Assembly (NCBI RefSeq): GCF_015207005.2
Contig: NZ_JADEXS020000001.1
Coordinates: forward strand, 7,153,001 to 7,217,000
DNA length: 64,000 nt
Direction of reading: 5' to 3'
DNA from: Desmonostoc muscorum LEGE 12446
GTDB lineage: Bacteria; Cyanobacteriota; Cyanobacteriia; Cyanobacteriales; Nostocaceae
The position numbers and the translations under genes are program-made. The stretch's first letter is position 1, and the number at the start of each line of letters is the position of its first letter. Positions 43,924-53,244 of the stretch are shown in pieces. The notes below the pieces were generated by a model. The model was not told the origin of the DNA and did no database searches. It saw only the letters and a program-made list of their open reading frames with translations.

Positions 43924-46263
43924 ATGACAACTCAGTTTTGGGAAAAAAGCAGAGAAATTAATGCGGCTCTAACTAACTTACTATTTACAGCAGTTTTCAT
44001 GTATTTGAACCACATCTGTTGTAGGGGCACAGCATTGCTGTGCCCCTACCGCGTGGTCTATTTACCTAAAAATAGCTGTAAACCTGTCCAGAAACGCGTA
44101 CTCATAGGTTTGGGCAAGCTGAGTCAACAGCGAGGTTGGTGGCTTTTAAGAAAGCGTCTGCTGCCATTATTATGTTTGATATCATTCTTTGTGGTATTGC
44201 AACTCAACAACTTTGCCCCTGTTGTTGCCCAAATACCTCGTCAGGAAATTCGAGGGGTGTGGCTAAGTGGTAACGATTTTAGCGTTTTTAGAAATCGTTC
44301 ACAGGTGCAAGCTGCCATGACCCAACTGCGGCAGTTAAATTTTAATACTGTTTATCCCGTAGTCTGGAATGATGGTTATACACAATACCCCAGCGCCATA
44401 ATGCAAAAAATGGGTATTCCCTTTTTCTTCAAAGGAACAGAGGGACAAGATGTAATTGCAGACATTATTACTCAAGCCCGCAGCCAAGGGTTACTAGCTA
44501 TACCCTGGTTTGAATTTGGTTTCATGGTTCCCCTAACTTCGGAACTGGCATCACAGCATCCAGATTGGCTAACACAAAAGCAGGATGGGACTCAAACTTC
44601 AATTACTGCTGCGGGTGAAGTAGGGTGGTTGAATCCCTTTCACCCCGAAGTGCAAAAGTTTATCCGCGAACTCGTAATGGAAGTGATCGCGCAATATAAT
44701 GCTGATGGCGTTCAATTTGACGACCATACGAGTTTACCTGTAGATTTTGGTTACGATAAGTACACGATTAGTCTATATACTCAAGAAACTGGGAATCCTC
44801 CTCCAGCCAATCCCCAAGCCCAAGCATGGATAAAATGGCGGGCAGATAAAATTACTGCATTCATGGTAGACCTCCACCAAACTGTGAAAGCCAGAAAACC
44901 GAATGCTATCTTCTCAGTTGCTCCCAATTACTATGATTTTGCTTACAAGCTGCAACTGCAAGACTGGCTCAACTGGGTACGGTTGGGTATTGTCGATGAA
45001 TTGGTTATGCAGGTGTACCGTAATGATTTAGAAAGTTTTATCGGTCAAATTACCCGCCCAGAAATTTTAGAAACTCAACAAGTCATCCCGACTGGTATCG
45101 GTATTATGGCGGGGTTACGAAATCGCCCAGTTTCCATCCCACAAATCCAATCCCAGGTACAAGCAGCGCAACAACGCGGTTTAGGTATCGGCTTTTTCTA
45201 CTACGAAAGTCTTTGGGATATCGCGCCTGAACCAGCAGCACAACGTCAGTCGGCATTCGCGGCTCTTTTTCCCAATTGGGCGTTGCGCGACATCTCTCAA
45301 AATACACCCCGCCAGCCAACTTTTAACACCATATCCTTACCTTTATATCCCAAACCTTCCGTCGGTCAACGTGTTCGCGGCTATTTTCTGGAAGTGGCGA
45401 TCGCAAATGGTCAGCCAAGACGTATCTTATTAGATACAGGCTCAACAGGGCTAAGGGTTCCCAAGGAATTTTTAGGTAATGCTCCCATCGAAAGAACCGG
45501 TCAAAATATCAAGGAAGTCTTAAGTGATGGTACTATCCTGGAGGGAGAATTAGTTTATACTAATGTCCGGTTTGGTTTGATTCCCACCACAGAACCTGTT
45601 CCCGTACAGGTTGTTACTAGTCGCCAATGTACTGCCCAAAAACCTAATTGTTCCGCAAAGAGTGGTGTGCCATTTTCTGGTATTGTCGGTGTCAACTATT
45701 TTGAAAAGTCACTTCTCTATAACCCCTTGAGAAAATTACCAGGCAATCTGAGTAACGGATTTATTGTGATGGGAAATGGTGGTAGTGCCAACAATGGCAG
45801 CCTAATTCTCGGTTTAACTCCCCAGAATCAAGCAGGTTTCAAAATGGCTTCTTGGAGTCAACAACCTGAAATAAATGGTGTACCTGGTAAAAGATGGGAC
45901 TCTCGACTGAGCAAAGTTTGTTTAACACTTGCTGGGAGTTCTGCGAAAAATGCTTGTAATGGCAGAATGATTGCTGATACTGCAACTATTAATGGTTTGA
46001 CTGAATTCAAGTCAGCTTCTACAGCAGGTAAACTCAAACCAGGAGTATTAGGTTCAGCAAATACTGTGAAAGTAGCAATTAATGGCATTTTTGATTACAG
46101 TGTGAAACCAGGAACCCGTGACGGATTTAATCGCTGGAATTTGAGTATCTCGCCACAGTCAGAACTGAGTATATTTGTAAATCCTGGAATTGCATTTTTT
46201 GATAAATACGATGTACTCTTTGACCACGTTAATGGAAAACAAGGTTTTCGCAGTCGGCGGTAA
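43924..46263 (+). CDS. GHL10 glycoside-hydrolase-like protein fused to a pepsin-like domain
   Basis: 779 codons. A hydrophobic export signal lies at ~75-102 (RKRLLPLLCLISFFVVLQL, then VVAQ), so the true start may be downstream of 43924. Residues ~106-455 are a GHL10/DUF187-type TIM barrel (EIRGVWLSGNDFSVF, ADGVQFDDHTSLP, IVDELVMQVYRND, GIGFFYYESLW), a family thought to act on cell-wall glycans. Residues ~475-775 carry LLDTGSTGLRV (D504) and IADTATIN (D685), resembling the two aspartates of a pepsin-like or DUF3443-type domain. The N-terminal coding region includes a 29-bp palindromic repeat. Extracytoplasmic; substrates unknown. Confidence 0.8.
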   Translation: MTTQFWEKSREINAALTNLLFTAVFMYLNHICCRGTALLCPYRVVYLPKNSCKPVQKRVLIGLGKLSQQRGWWLLRKRLLPLLCLISFFVVLQLNNFAPVVAQIPRQEIRGVWLSGNDFSVFRNRSQVQAAMTQLRQLNFNTVYPVVWNDGYTQYPSAIMQKMGIPFFFKGTEGQDVIADIITQARSQGLLAIPWFEFGFMVPLTSELASQHPDWLTQKQDGTQTSITAAGEVGWLNPFHPEVQKFIRELVMEVIAQYNADGVQFDDHTSLPVDFGYDKYTISLYTQETGNPPPANPQAQAWIKWRADKITAFMVDLHQTVKARKPNAIFSVAPNYYDFAYKLQLQDWLNWVRLGIVDELVMQVYRNDLESFIGQITRPEILETQQVIPTGIGIMAGLRNRPVSIPQIQSQVQAAQQRGLGIGFFYYESLWDIAPEPAAQRQSAFAALFPNWALRDISQNTPRQPTFNTISLPLYPKPSVGQRVRGYFLEVAIANGQPRRILLDTGSTGLRVPKEFLGNAPIERTGQNIKEVLSDGTILEGELVYTNVRFGLIPTTEPVPVQVVTSRQCTAQKPNCSAKSGVPFSGIVGVNYFEKSLLYNPLRKLPGNLSNGFIVMGNGGSANNGSLILGLTPQNQAGFKMASWSQQPEINGVPGKRWDSRLSKVCLTLAGSSAKNACNGRMIADTATINGLTEFKSASTAGKLKPGVLGSANTVKVAINGIFDYSVKPGTRDGFNRWNLSISPQSELSIFVNPGIAFFDKYDVLFDHVNGKQGFRSRR
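44021..44049. repeat. GTAGGGGCACAGCA palindrome, copy 3, inside an open frame
   Basis: GTAGGGGCACAGCA, one base, then its exact complement. It reads as CCRGTALLCPYR in the GHL10 frame between the first Met and the signal peptide. Either the gene starts after it or the repeat has been absorbed into the N terminus. Confidence 0.8.
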
Positions 46264-46275
46264 TATCGTGTCCGG

Positions 46276-46376
46276 TATCAAGTTCGCTTAATGACTTGTA
46301 ATTCAAAATTCTCCCCGTCCCCGTGTCTCGTGTCTTTACGTCAGCCTTAATTACAAGTATTCATCCGAACTTGATA
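46276..46376. mobile_element. MITE-like element with TATCAAGTTCG ends
   Basis: 28-bp imperfect inverted ends: TATCAAGTTCG...ACTTGTAATT at 46276-46303 and the complement at 46349-46376. The interior (CTCCCCGTCCCCGTGTCTCG) is related to the repeat at 2952-3018. About 100 bp, no coding capacity, just downstream of the GHL10 stop. Confidence 0.6.
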
Positions 46377-46699
46377 TAACCCTCTTCTGTCACTTTCCGG
46401 GAGGGCGATCGCTAGAAGCCTTATGAGGCTATCAATACAAGCTATACTATTAGAAAAAAATCGGTCTTGTATTTGTTATTAGAAAATAATCGCGCGATCG
46501 CAGGCTATACAAAAGCTCTAGAATTGAGAAATGGCAAAAGTTTTCCGAGAGTGACAGAAGAGGGATAAATATAGGACTCATATTTGATTTTTGAACAAAA
46601 CTCAGTACACCTTTATTGCTCCTTCCCAGTCCCCAGTCCCCAATCCCCAGTCCCTTACCTCTACAAGTCATTCAGAAATCAAATCGGATTGCTATATAA
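46377..46699. other. Spacer with CCCCAGT heptamers
   Basis: About 320 bp. CCCAGTCCCCAGTCCCCAAT lies at 46625-46644, a short heptamer array. GGATTGCTATAT at 46687-46698 is one end of the MITE family seen complete at 52988-53092. No gene. Confidence 0.55.
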
Positions 46700-48445
46700 T
46701 TACTTCTCTGTTTCTTCTTCGGTATAACGACGCGGTGTATAAACCCAAACATTACCATCGCTGCGTTTGATAATTCGGGTTTTTGTGGAACCGACGATAA
46801 TAATTGTCCGCATGTCGGCGGTAGTTGGTGCTAACTCCTCAAGTGTTATCACTTTCACGATCTGTCCTGGTCTGCCGAGATTCCGCCCTAAGACTATTGG
46901 TGTATCTGGTGTTCGATGTTGCAACAAAATATTTCTCGCTTCTGCCAGTTGCCAAGTACGGTCTTTGGAAACAGGATTGTAGAAAGCAATTACGAAATCA
47001 GCTTCGGCAGCAGCGGCAATTCGTTGTGCGATCGCCGACCAAGGCTTTAAGATGTCAGAAAGGGAAATTGCACAAAAATCATGCCCAAGGGGCGCACCAA
47101 TGGCTGCTGCTGCTGCCTGCATCGCTGAAATGCCTGGTGCAACATGAATGTCAATACTCTCCCATTCCGGTTTAGCATAGCGATCGCATACTTCAAAAAC
47201 CGCTGTTGCCATTGCATAGATCCCAGGGTCGCCAGATGAAACCACGGCTACATATCGCCCAGATGCAGCTAAATCAAGTGCCATCTTTGCCCGTGCTTCT
47301 TCTTGGCGGTTGTCGGACTCATGTCGTTGCTTACCATCTCCGAGAGAACCGATTAAATCTAAGTAAGTTTTGTAACCTACCAAATCAGTTGCCGACTTGA
47401 GTATTTCCTTGACTTCCCCAGACATCCACTCTTGACCACCGGGACCTGTGCCAATAATCGCTAACCTTCCCCGTGGCTGACCTATGGTGTTGGCGTCAAT
47501 TGGCTGTTGGGCAATGGCGATCGCAATGTGACCAGAACTAGATAAAGGAACTGTGCCTGTGGCGGCGATCGCTGCGGCTTGGGCAGGGCTATAACCTTGT
47601 AATATCAGATTTTCTAGCTGATTTGAGGTGAAAAAGCGAACAGGCACTTTCAAGGCGCTAGCTACGGCGTGGATAGCAGGATCAACAGCGGCGGTCATGG
47701 GTGCAAATATGCCGGCAACTGATGCTCTTGCGAGTGCAGCATCAGCTAGTAGTTGCTGTACTAAAGCTACTGCTTGGTCTGTATAGCCAATGATGCCATC
47801 AATGGCGATCGCTATAGTTGCAGGGTGATAGACAAGGCAGTTGGGCATAGGAGTCACCAAATGTTCTGTAACCTGAATGGTCAAATCTCCATTTGCATCT
47901 ATGGGCAGTTTGCTATCACTCAACCAAGGTGCTGCGCCTTCTACCTTGACTTGCGCCCCGGCTAGCAAATCTGAGATAAATTTTTTCGCCTCCTCTGGGT
48001 TCGCTAAATGGTATCCGGGGGGAGGAGACAACAGCGCTGTGCCCAAACGTAAATCCCCTGTGGTGGTAATTGCAGGTTTGACATCAAGGACTTCAGCAAT
48101 CCGGCGTGCCAAATCATTTACCCCACCGAGTCCGCCCAAGAGGGGGACAACAGCGCTACCATCTTCAGCTACAGCTAGCACTGGTGGTTCCTGTTTTTTG
48201 TCAGAGAGCATCGGAGCTAGCGTCCTAATCAAAATACCAGCCGCACAAATCCCAATTAGCGGCCTTCCCTGAGCAAATAACTCTCGCAGCGTCTCACCAA
48301 AATTCTTGAAGCTGACATCAACGCCAGACGTGCGACCCTCTAAACCGTATAATGTCGTTCCTGGTAGGACAGTGATTATTTTGCGTGCTAGTGCGACGCT
48401 ATTTTGACCTAATACTACAATGGCGGGTGCAACGTTCACGATCAT
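46700..48445 (-). CDS. cobJ: Fused cobalamin biosynthesis protein CbiG / precorrin-3B C17-methyltransferase (CobJ/CbiH)
   Basis: 581 aa. Residues ~8-340 are CbiG-like: the N-terminal domain (LYGLEGRTSGVD, LIGICAAGILIRTLAP, VPLLGGLGGVNDLARRIA) and C-terminal domain (VAGIFAPMTAAVDPAIHAVASAL, VPVRFFTSNQLENL). Residues ~345-575 are a tetrapyrrole methyltransferase (RLAIIGTGPGGQEWMSGEVKEIL, YVAVVSSGDPGIYAMA, APGISAMQAAAAAIGAPLGHDFCAISLSD). The enzyme methylates C17 with ring contraction using SAM, and CbiG opens the lactone in the anaerobic route. The fusion is usual in cyanobacteria. Cytosolic; other cob genes are not in the window. Confidence 0.92.
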   Translation of the reverse strand: MIVNVAPAIVVLGQNSVALARKIITVLPGTTLYGLEGRTSGVDVSFKNFGETLRELFAQGRPLIGICAAGILIRTLAPMLSDKKQEPPVLAVAEDGSAVVPLLGGLGGVNDLARRIAEVLDVKPAITTTGDLRLGTALLSPPPGYHLANPEEAKKFISDLLAGAQVKVEGAAPWLSDSKLPIDANGDLTIQVTEHLVTPMPNCLVYHPATIAIAIDGIIGYTDQAVALVQQLLADAALARASVAGIFAPMTAAVDPAIHAVASALKVPVRFFTSNQLENLILQGYSPAQAAAIAATGTVPLSSSGHIAIAIAQQPIDANTIGQPRGRLAIIGTGPGGQEWMSGEVKEILKSATDLVGYKTYLDLIGSLGDGKQRHESDNRQEEARAKMALDLAASGRYVAVVSSGDPGIYAMATAVFEVCDRYAKPEWESIDIHVAPGISAMQAAAAAIGAPLGHDFCAISLSDILKPWSAIAQRIAAAAEADFVIAFYNPVSKDRTWQLAEARNILLQHRTPDTPIVLGRNLGRPGQIVKVITLEELAPTTADMRTIIIVGSTKTRIIKRSDGNVWVYTPRRYTEEETEK

Positions 48446-48719
48446 AAAACTTCTTTTATATAGATATCTTGCAAAAGTCGATATCCTTCAAATGAAACCA
48501 CATATAAAGTGTCGCTGGTTCCCCAAAAGCACAATTAGTACCATTAATTACGAATTATTTGGTCAAGGCTTTGTTTACTGCTTGCACTAGTTCTGGTCAT
48601 TTTCTTGCTTAAAGTGAGAACGCAGGGAGCAGGAGAGCAGAGAGAAAGTTGTATTAAGTCTTTCCCCTCTGCCTTTTTCCATATGCCCCATGCCCCATAC
48701 CCAATGCCCAATCCCTAAT
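48446..48719. other. Spacer with one MITE end
   Basis: TAGATATCTTGCAAAAGTC at 48461-48479 matches one end of the element at 11852-11976; no second end is visible. CCCATGCCCCATACCCAATG at 48684-48703 is a run of 7- to 8-base repeats. No gene. Confidence 0.5.
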
Positions 48720-49112
48720 TCAATTAGCTTTACGCTCTTTGAGTACTTGATCTAACAGGTTTCTTGCAGGTTGCGCTTTAGCCAACGCTGCTTGATGGTC
48801 ACTATGAGCGCGAACAAGGCGAAAAAGACTGCTCACACCTGTTTTGAGTTGCTCAAGTTCTTCACCACTAACTAATTCTCCATCGAGCATCCGCCCAATC
48901 AAGGGTTTGATGTCGCCCACTTCTTGGCGGACTTTTTGGAGCTTTTCTACGGAACTCAGTAAGCTTTTTAGGGAGTTCAAGATATCATCAATATCCTGGC
49001 CACCCTCAACTGATTCAACTTCTTCTTCAATTGTTACTGTATCTTCGTCTGAAATTGTAGCCAATTCCTGTGCAGAAGTTTCACTTTTAATCCCGTTTGA
49101 CCGTGCCATCAA
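48720..49112 (-). CDS. Conserved hypothetical protein, 130 aa
   Basis: Function not recognised. The protein is acidic at the start (DEDTVTIEEEVESVEGGQ) and then helical (DIDDILNSLKSLLSSVEKLQKVRQEVGDIKPLIGRML), ending in LARKAQPARNLLDQVLKERKAN-like sequence, suggesting a coiled coil or small helical bundle. It has no Cys, no signal and no membrane segment. It looks like a lineage-specific cyanobacterial protein. Monocistronic, with the hemF remnant 117 bp upstream. Confidence 0.65.
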   Translation of the reverse strand: MMARSNGIKSETSAQELATISDEDTVTIEEEVESVEGGQDIDDILNSLKSLLSSVEKLQKVRQEVGDIKPLIGRMLDGELVSGEELEQLKTGVSSLFRLVRAHSDHQAALAKAQPARNLLDQVLKERKAN

Positions 49113-49228
49113 CGTTTCCTCAAGGAATTTTTCTTAGTGTATCGCTTATTCCAAGTTTCTCAAGATAATAAAGAGGGAGAACGCACAACAGACAGGTATG
49201 GTGAATACCTCATTGCTGAAAAATGTTG

Positions 49229-49528
<300 letters not shown>

Positions 49529-49709
49529 TTAATCTCTAGTTAATAACTGTATAGCTATTAAGCAAACAAAAATTGAAGGTTTTCAAAACTTAATAAACTG
49601 CTTTTTTGGCTTTAGCTTGCAATGCAACAGTTCTAGGTGCTAACTTTGAGCTTTGCTAAAGAAATGTAGAAATTTTAATCACGGGTCTAGTCAAAAAACT
49701 CCAATTATC

Positions 49710-49725
49710 ATAACTTTATAGTTAT
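49710..49725. promoter_or_regulatory. ATAACT-TTAT-AGTTAT palindrome upstream of acsF
   Basis: Two perfect 6-base arms with a four-base centre, 30 bases before the acsF ATG. It overlaps the region where a promoter or an operator would lie. The binding protein is unknown. The remaining 49514-49709 is AT-rich with no gene. Confidence 0.4.
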
Positions 49726-49755
49726 ACAAAGCAATAGTTGATTAACAGCGCCATC

Positions 49756-50832
49756 ATGGTTAATACCCTACCTCAGTCTACCCCCAAGCAGCCAAAAGCT
49801 GGAATCAAAGAGCCAAGCCAAGAAACGATACTTACTCCCCGGTTTTACACCACAGACTTTGAAACCGCGGCCAACCTGGATTTGTCTGCTCAGGAAACTG
49901 AGTTAACAGCGATGCTCGAAGAAATGCGAGCAGACTACAACCGTCACCATTTCGTTCGGGATGAGGCGTTTGAGCAGTCGTGGGAACATATTGGTGGAGA
50001 ATCACGCCGCGCCTTTATTGAATATCTAGAACGTTCGTGTATTTCAGAGTTTTCTGGGTTTTTGCTGTTTAAAGAACTATCCCGAAAACTCAAAGGCCGC
50101 AGTCCTCTTTTGGCGGAAATATTTCAGTTAATGGCGCGTGATGAAGCCCGCCACGCTGGATTTCTCAACAAAGCAATGGGGGACTTCAAAGTTTCCCTCG
50201 ATTTGGCCACAGTTACTAAAACCCGCACTTATACGTTTTTCCCGATTGAGTGGGTGATTTATACAGTCTACCTATCAGAAAAAATCGGTTACTGGCGTTA
50301 CATTATTATCTATCGGCATTTACAAAAGCATCCAGAAAACCAGTTTTACCCCATCTTCCGCAAATTTGAAAGTTGGTGTCAGGACGAAAACCGTCACGGG
50401 GATATATTCAAAGCATTATTGCGATCGCAACCGCAACTTTGGAAAACCTGGAAAGCTAGGCTGTGGAGTCGCTTTTTCCTGTTATCAGTATTTGCCACCC
50501 ACACCCTGACGGTTCACGAACGGGCTAGTTTTTACGATTCCTTGGGACTCGAAGCAACAGAATTCGATCGCCAAGTAGTTCGCAACACTAATGAAACAGC
50601 TGGTCGCGCTTTTCCTGTAATGTTGAATACCGAACATCCCAAGTTTTTCCCACGTCTACAACGCTGCTCTGGCTACAACTTGAAAATTTCAGAGATTGAG
50701 CGCAGTTCTGGGCCGAAATTGGTGAAGCTGATTCGCAAACTACCTTTGATTGCAGCAATTGTTTGGAATCTGCTGTTACTTTACCTGATCGAACCCATTG
50801 ATACTGAGGCTTTGCGGGAAACAGTGCGTTAG
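49756..50832 (+). CDS. acsF: Mg-protoporphyrin IX monomethyl ester oxidative cyclase, AcsF
   Basis: 358 aa from ATG at 49756 (MVNTLPQSTP). Diiron enzyme that builds the isocyclic ring E of chlorophyll with O2. Iron ligands lie in CISEFSGFLLFKEL, MARDEARHAGFLNKAM and SWCQDENRHGDIFKAL (E-x-x-H motifs). Other family blocks: ILTPRFYTTDFETAANLD at the start and FFPRLQRCSGYNLKISEI near the end; a hydrophobic C-terminal segment (LPLIAAIVWNLLLLYLIEPI) suits the membrane-associated cyclase complex. Cyanobacteria often have two copies tuned to oxygen level; which this is cannot be told. Regulated perhaps through the palindrome upstream. Confidence 0.95.
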   Translation: MVNTLPQSTPKQPKAGIKEPSQETILTPRFYTTDFETAANLDLSAQETELTAMLEEMRADYNRHHFVRDEAFEQSWEHIGGESRRAFIEYLERSCISEFSGFLLFKELSRKLKGRSPLLAEIFQLMARDEARHAGFLNKAMGDFKVSLDLATVTKTRTYTFFPIEWVIYTVYLSEKIGYWRYIIIYRHLQKHPENQFYPIFRKFESWCQDENRHGDIFKALLRSQPQLWKTWKARLWSRFFLLSVFATHTLTVHERASFYDSLGLEATEFDRQVVRNTNETAGRAFPVMLNTEHPKFFPRLQRCSGYNLKISEIERSSGPKLVKLIRKLPLIAAIVWNLLLLYLIEPIDTEALRETVR

Positions 50833-50927
50833 GTATTAGGCAACAAGCCCCAGACATACAGGACACAGCAGCTCTTATACCTGCCGATTCTGCTTTAAAA
50901 ATGAATCGTTCACAGTTAATGTACAAG

Positions 50928-50955
50928 TTAGGGGTGCTAAGTTTGGCGCCCCTAC
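50928..50955. repeat. TTAGGGGTGC / GCGCCCCTAC palindrome, copy 4
   Basis: Imperfect palindrome (TTAGGGGTGCTAAGTTTGGC then GCCCCTAC) about 100 bp after acsF, between convergent genes. Same family as 19340-19367. Confidence 0.55.
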
Positions 50956-51025
50956 AAATTTCTGTACTTCATCTAATTGGGAACCGCTATAAACCTGAAT
51001 TTTTGTTGATTGCGATCGCTCATCC

Positions 51026-51745
51026 TCAATCATGAACCGTACCATCGGGCATGATTGCTCCCTGGAAATCAGCCTCAGTGATAATTGCTCCTGTTAAGTC
51101 TGCTCCTAGCAAATTAGCTTTTTGCAGAATCGCACCACTAAGATCCGCATAGCTCAAGTCTGCTTTTTGCAAACTAGCTTGACTGAGATCTGTTGCCAAA
51201 TCTCCCCACAGTGTTGTGTGGCTCAAATTTGCCCGACACAACTTTGCTCCATCTAAGTTGGCGTGATGCAGTGAAACCGCTCTCAAATCAGCGTAGCTCA
51301 AGTCTGCCCCAGTGAAAACCGCGTATCCCAAATCTGTGCGTTGATTGGCGCTGGGGCGGAAGTCTGCTTGAATTAGCAGACAACCAGAGAGCTTTGCACC
51401 ATTTAAATTAGCACCACCTAAACTAGCTTTGATTAAGTTGGCTTCGTCTAGGCGTGTCTCAACTAGCTTTGCACCAGTCAAATCAGCTTCACGCAGAATG
51501 GCGCGATACAAGTCTGCTTCACTTAAGTCTATTCCCCAGAGAATTGCTTCACTAAGGTTTGCCTCTCGCAGACATGCTTGGTTAAAGTTGGTTTTACCCA
51601 GCCGTGTCTGGCGTAAATCGGCATTGCTAAAATCTGCACCTCTGAGGTTGGCATTGGTTAGCTCTGCTTCTTGGAGATTTACTCGCTGAAAGCCTCGTTC
51701 TCCAGCGGCATAGCGTTTGAGAATTTCATCCACGTCCATAATCAT
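51026..51745 (-). CDS. Pentapeptide repeat protein
   Basis: About 239 aa. Start at 51745 (MIMDVDEILKRYAAGERGF) is chosen from AAAGGTCGTA upstream; the frame is open to 51814 but those codons read spacer-repeat sequence. From residue ~20 to the end it is a continuous A(D/N)LxX array (ANLRGADFSNADLRQTRLGK, ANLSEAILWGIDLSEADLYR), which folds as a right-handed quadrilateral beta helix. Such proteins are abundant in cyanobacteria; some mimic DNA, most have no known role. No signal peptide. One irregular stretch (FRPSANQRTDLGYAVF) interrupts the array. Downstream of the ArsR gene and probably on its transcript. Confidence 0.88.
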   Translation of the reverse strand: MIMDVDEILKRYAAGERGFQRVNLQEAELTNANLRGADFSNADLRQTRLGKTNFNQACLREANLSEAILWGIDLSEADLYRAILREADLTGAKLVETRLDEANLIKASLGGANLNGAKLSGCLLIQADFRPSANQRTDLGYAVFTGADLSYADLRAVSLHHANLDGAKLCRANLSHTTLWGDLATDLSQASLQKADLSYADLSGAILQKANLLGADLTGAIITEADFQGAIMPDGTVHD

Positions 51746-51827
51746 TACGACCTTTAAGTTACCTGGAGCGCGTTCTCCCTCTGGACAATGACGTTTGACA
51801 GCATTGCATTGCAACGTCTCTACTTGT

Positions 51828-52190
51828 TCAAAAGATTGCTGTTTTGCTCCGAAGAGTTTTTAGGGTTTCAGCCTGCTGTTGGATGCGTTCACTAATGCGA
51901 TCGCACGCTAACTCACAAAGCTCAAAAATCATGGGATCGACAATCTCGTAATAGGCACTAGTGCCTTTGGGTTGACGAGATAAAATCCCTGCTTGAGTTA
52001 ATACTTTCAAGTGCTTAGATAGATTTGCCTGCCCTAACCCAGTAGCCTCGGCAATTTCCATCACATTCATTGCACCTGACTTCAGACAAGTCAAAATCTG
52101 TAGCCGACTAGCTTCTGATAAAACCTTGAAGTAGTCAGCAACCGCCACGAGAACAGCTGGATCGGCCTTGAGTGGCTTAGTTTTTGGCAT
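51828..52190 (-). CDS. ArsR/SmtB-family transcriptional regulator
   Basis: 120 aa winged-helix repressor. The helix-turn-helix is LSEASRLQILTCLKSGAMNVMEIAEATGLGQANLSKHLKVLTQAGILSRQPKG. The typical metal box ELCVCDL is replaced by GAMNVMEIAE, so the usual alpha3 cysteines are absent; one Cys pair in the C-terminal helix (ELCELACDRI) might sense metal or redox state. It resembles the subfamily that controls sulfur or rhodanese-type genes. Its upstream region holds an ATTAGT/ACTAAT inverted repeat suited to autoregulation. The pentapeptide gene follows about 80 bp downstream. Confidence 0.88.
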   Translation of the reverse strand: MPKTKPLKADPAVLVAVADYFKVLSEASRLQILTCLKSGAMNVMEIAEATGLGQANLSKHLKVLTQAGILSRQPKGTSAYYEIVDPMIFELCELACDRISERIQQQAETLKTLRSKTAIF

Positions 52191-52231
52191 AGGGTGATTT
52201 AATGGTCAGCACAATAGTTATTTAATAGTTT

Positions 52232-52249
52232 ATTAGTAATATAACTAAT
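52232..52249. promoter_or_regulatory. ATTAGT-N6-ACTAAT inverted repeat upstream of the arsR gene
   Basis: ATTAGTAATATAACTAAT lies 42 bases before the regulator's start in an AT-rich stretch with further TAGTTA and GTTAAC half sites. ArsR-family proteins commonly bind AT-rich 6-2-6 or 12-2-12 imperfect repeats over their own promoter. Candidate operator. Confidence 0.4.
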
Positions 52250-52390
52250 TGTTAACTAAATCTAATAGTAGCGTAGTTGTCTGATGAACTCTTCAATTTT
52301 TGACCCGTGGGGACTGGGGACTGGGAAAGAGATATTTTCATTCCTTCCTTGTGCTCGCGTAGCGTGCGCTTTGCGCTCACTGTGTTCATG

Positions 52391-52483
52391 GAGTCTCTTG
52401 CAAAAGTCCTTTTTTGGGTTCTCTTCTCTGCGCCTCTCTTGCCTCGTGCGTGAGATAAAAACTTATTTATGCAAGAAGTCTAT
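52391..52483. mobile_element. MITE-like element, TAGACTTCTTGCA family, copy 2
   Basis: The right end TTATGCAAGAAGTCTA is identical to that of the element at 11852-11976; the left end GAGTCTCTTGCAAAAGTCC is a slightly changed version of its left end. The interior differs. Just before it (52300-52330) is a GGGGACTGGGGACTGGG heptamer run. Confidence 0.55.
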
Positions 52484-52956
52484 TATTTACAGTGTTGTTT
52501 AAGAAGAGATATAGCCAGTTGAAAATTATTCGGTTGAGTTTGTACTGCATAGGCTTCTCTTTCTAAATCTTGCCTGTGGACATCGGCATAGTGCATAAAA
52601 AATGGTCGAGCATAATTGATAGGCTGAATATCTAAACCTAAAGTTTTTATTTTACCTTTACCTGCACAAACTTGCGCGGCATGAACAGCTTCATGAATCA
52701 GGGTTTGAGTACCGATTTTTAGCTCAAAAACTACTGGATTAATCCAAATTTTTTTGCTGGATTCTTGTAATAAGCCATAAGCACCTCGCTTCGGTGGTAG
52801 CTGAATTATCACCCGAAATCCAAACTTTTCTAATTGATTTTTTAAATCCGTAAATTGTTTGTCAGGAGGAGGTAATTGAGAAATTAACAATAAGGAATTC
52901 AACAGCAGAGTTTCTATCATGATAAATTGTGTATTCGATTGAAGCTTACTAATCAT
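52483..52956 (-). CDS. HExxH-containing hypothetical protein (putative zinc peptidase-like)
   Basis: 157 codons; ATG at 52920 (MIETLLLNSLLLISQ) is an alternative start. The key motif is TLIHEAVHAAQVC, an HExxH zinc signature, followed 50 residues later by DLEREAYAVQ, which could give a third Glu ligand as in gluzincins. The N terminus is hydrophobic and may be a signal or membrane anchor. Family not recognised; the arrangement resembles small cyanobacterial metallopeptidase-like proteins. Activity is a guess from the motif. It stands alone between two MITE-like elements. Confidence 0.65.
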   Translation of the reverse strand: MISKLQSNTQFIMIETLLLNSLLLISQLPPPDKQFTDLKNQLEKFGFRVIIQLPPKRGAYGLLQESSKKIWINPVVFELKIGTQTLIHEAVHAAQVCAGKGKIKTLGLDIQPINYARPFFMHYADVHRQDLEREAYAVQTQPNNFQLAISLLKQHCK

Positions 52957-52987
52957 CTTTCAGATTATGTCTGCTCAATTAACCATG

Positions 52988-53092
52988 ATATAGCAATCCT
53001 AAATTCTTCGTCAGATATAAGACCCCCGACTTATTTTAAAAGTCGGGGGTCTGTAACCTTCTATTCTCAAAAATCAAATAGGATTGCTATAT
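52988..53092. mobile_element. MITE-like element with ATATAGCAATCCT ends
   Basis: Perfect 13-bp terminal inverted repeats (52988-53000 and 53080-53092) around a strong central hairpin, AGACCCCCGACTT and its complement (53020-53052). 105 bp. Single ends of the same family lie at 46687-46698 and about 57884-57897. The hairpin core is shared with the terminator at 38433-38467. Confidence 0.75.
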
Positions 53093-53244
53093 GTAAAGCC
53101 ACTATTTTTGATGGCATTTATGGAAAGAGCAAGGAACTTTAGGAAAAGGAGTCTTTGAGCGTTACATACATTACCCACGTCCCTATAGCTTTTACACCAC
53201 GTTTTCTATCTTCATCCCTGAGTTATTGTTTGCCAAATACCAAA

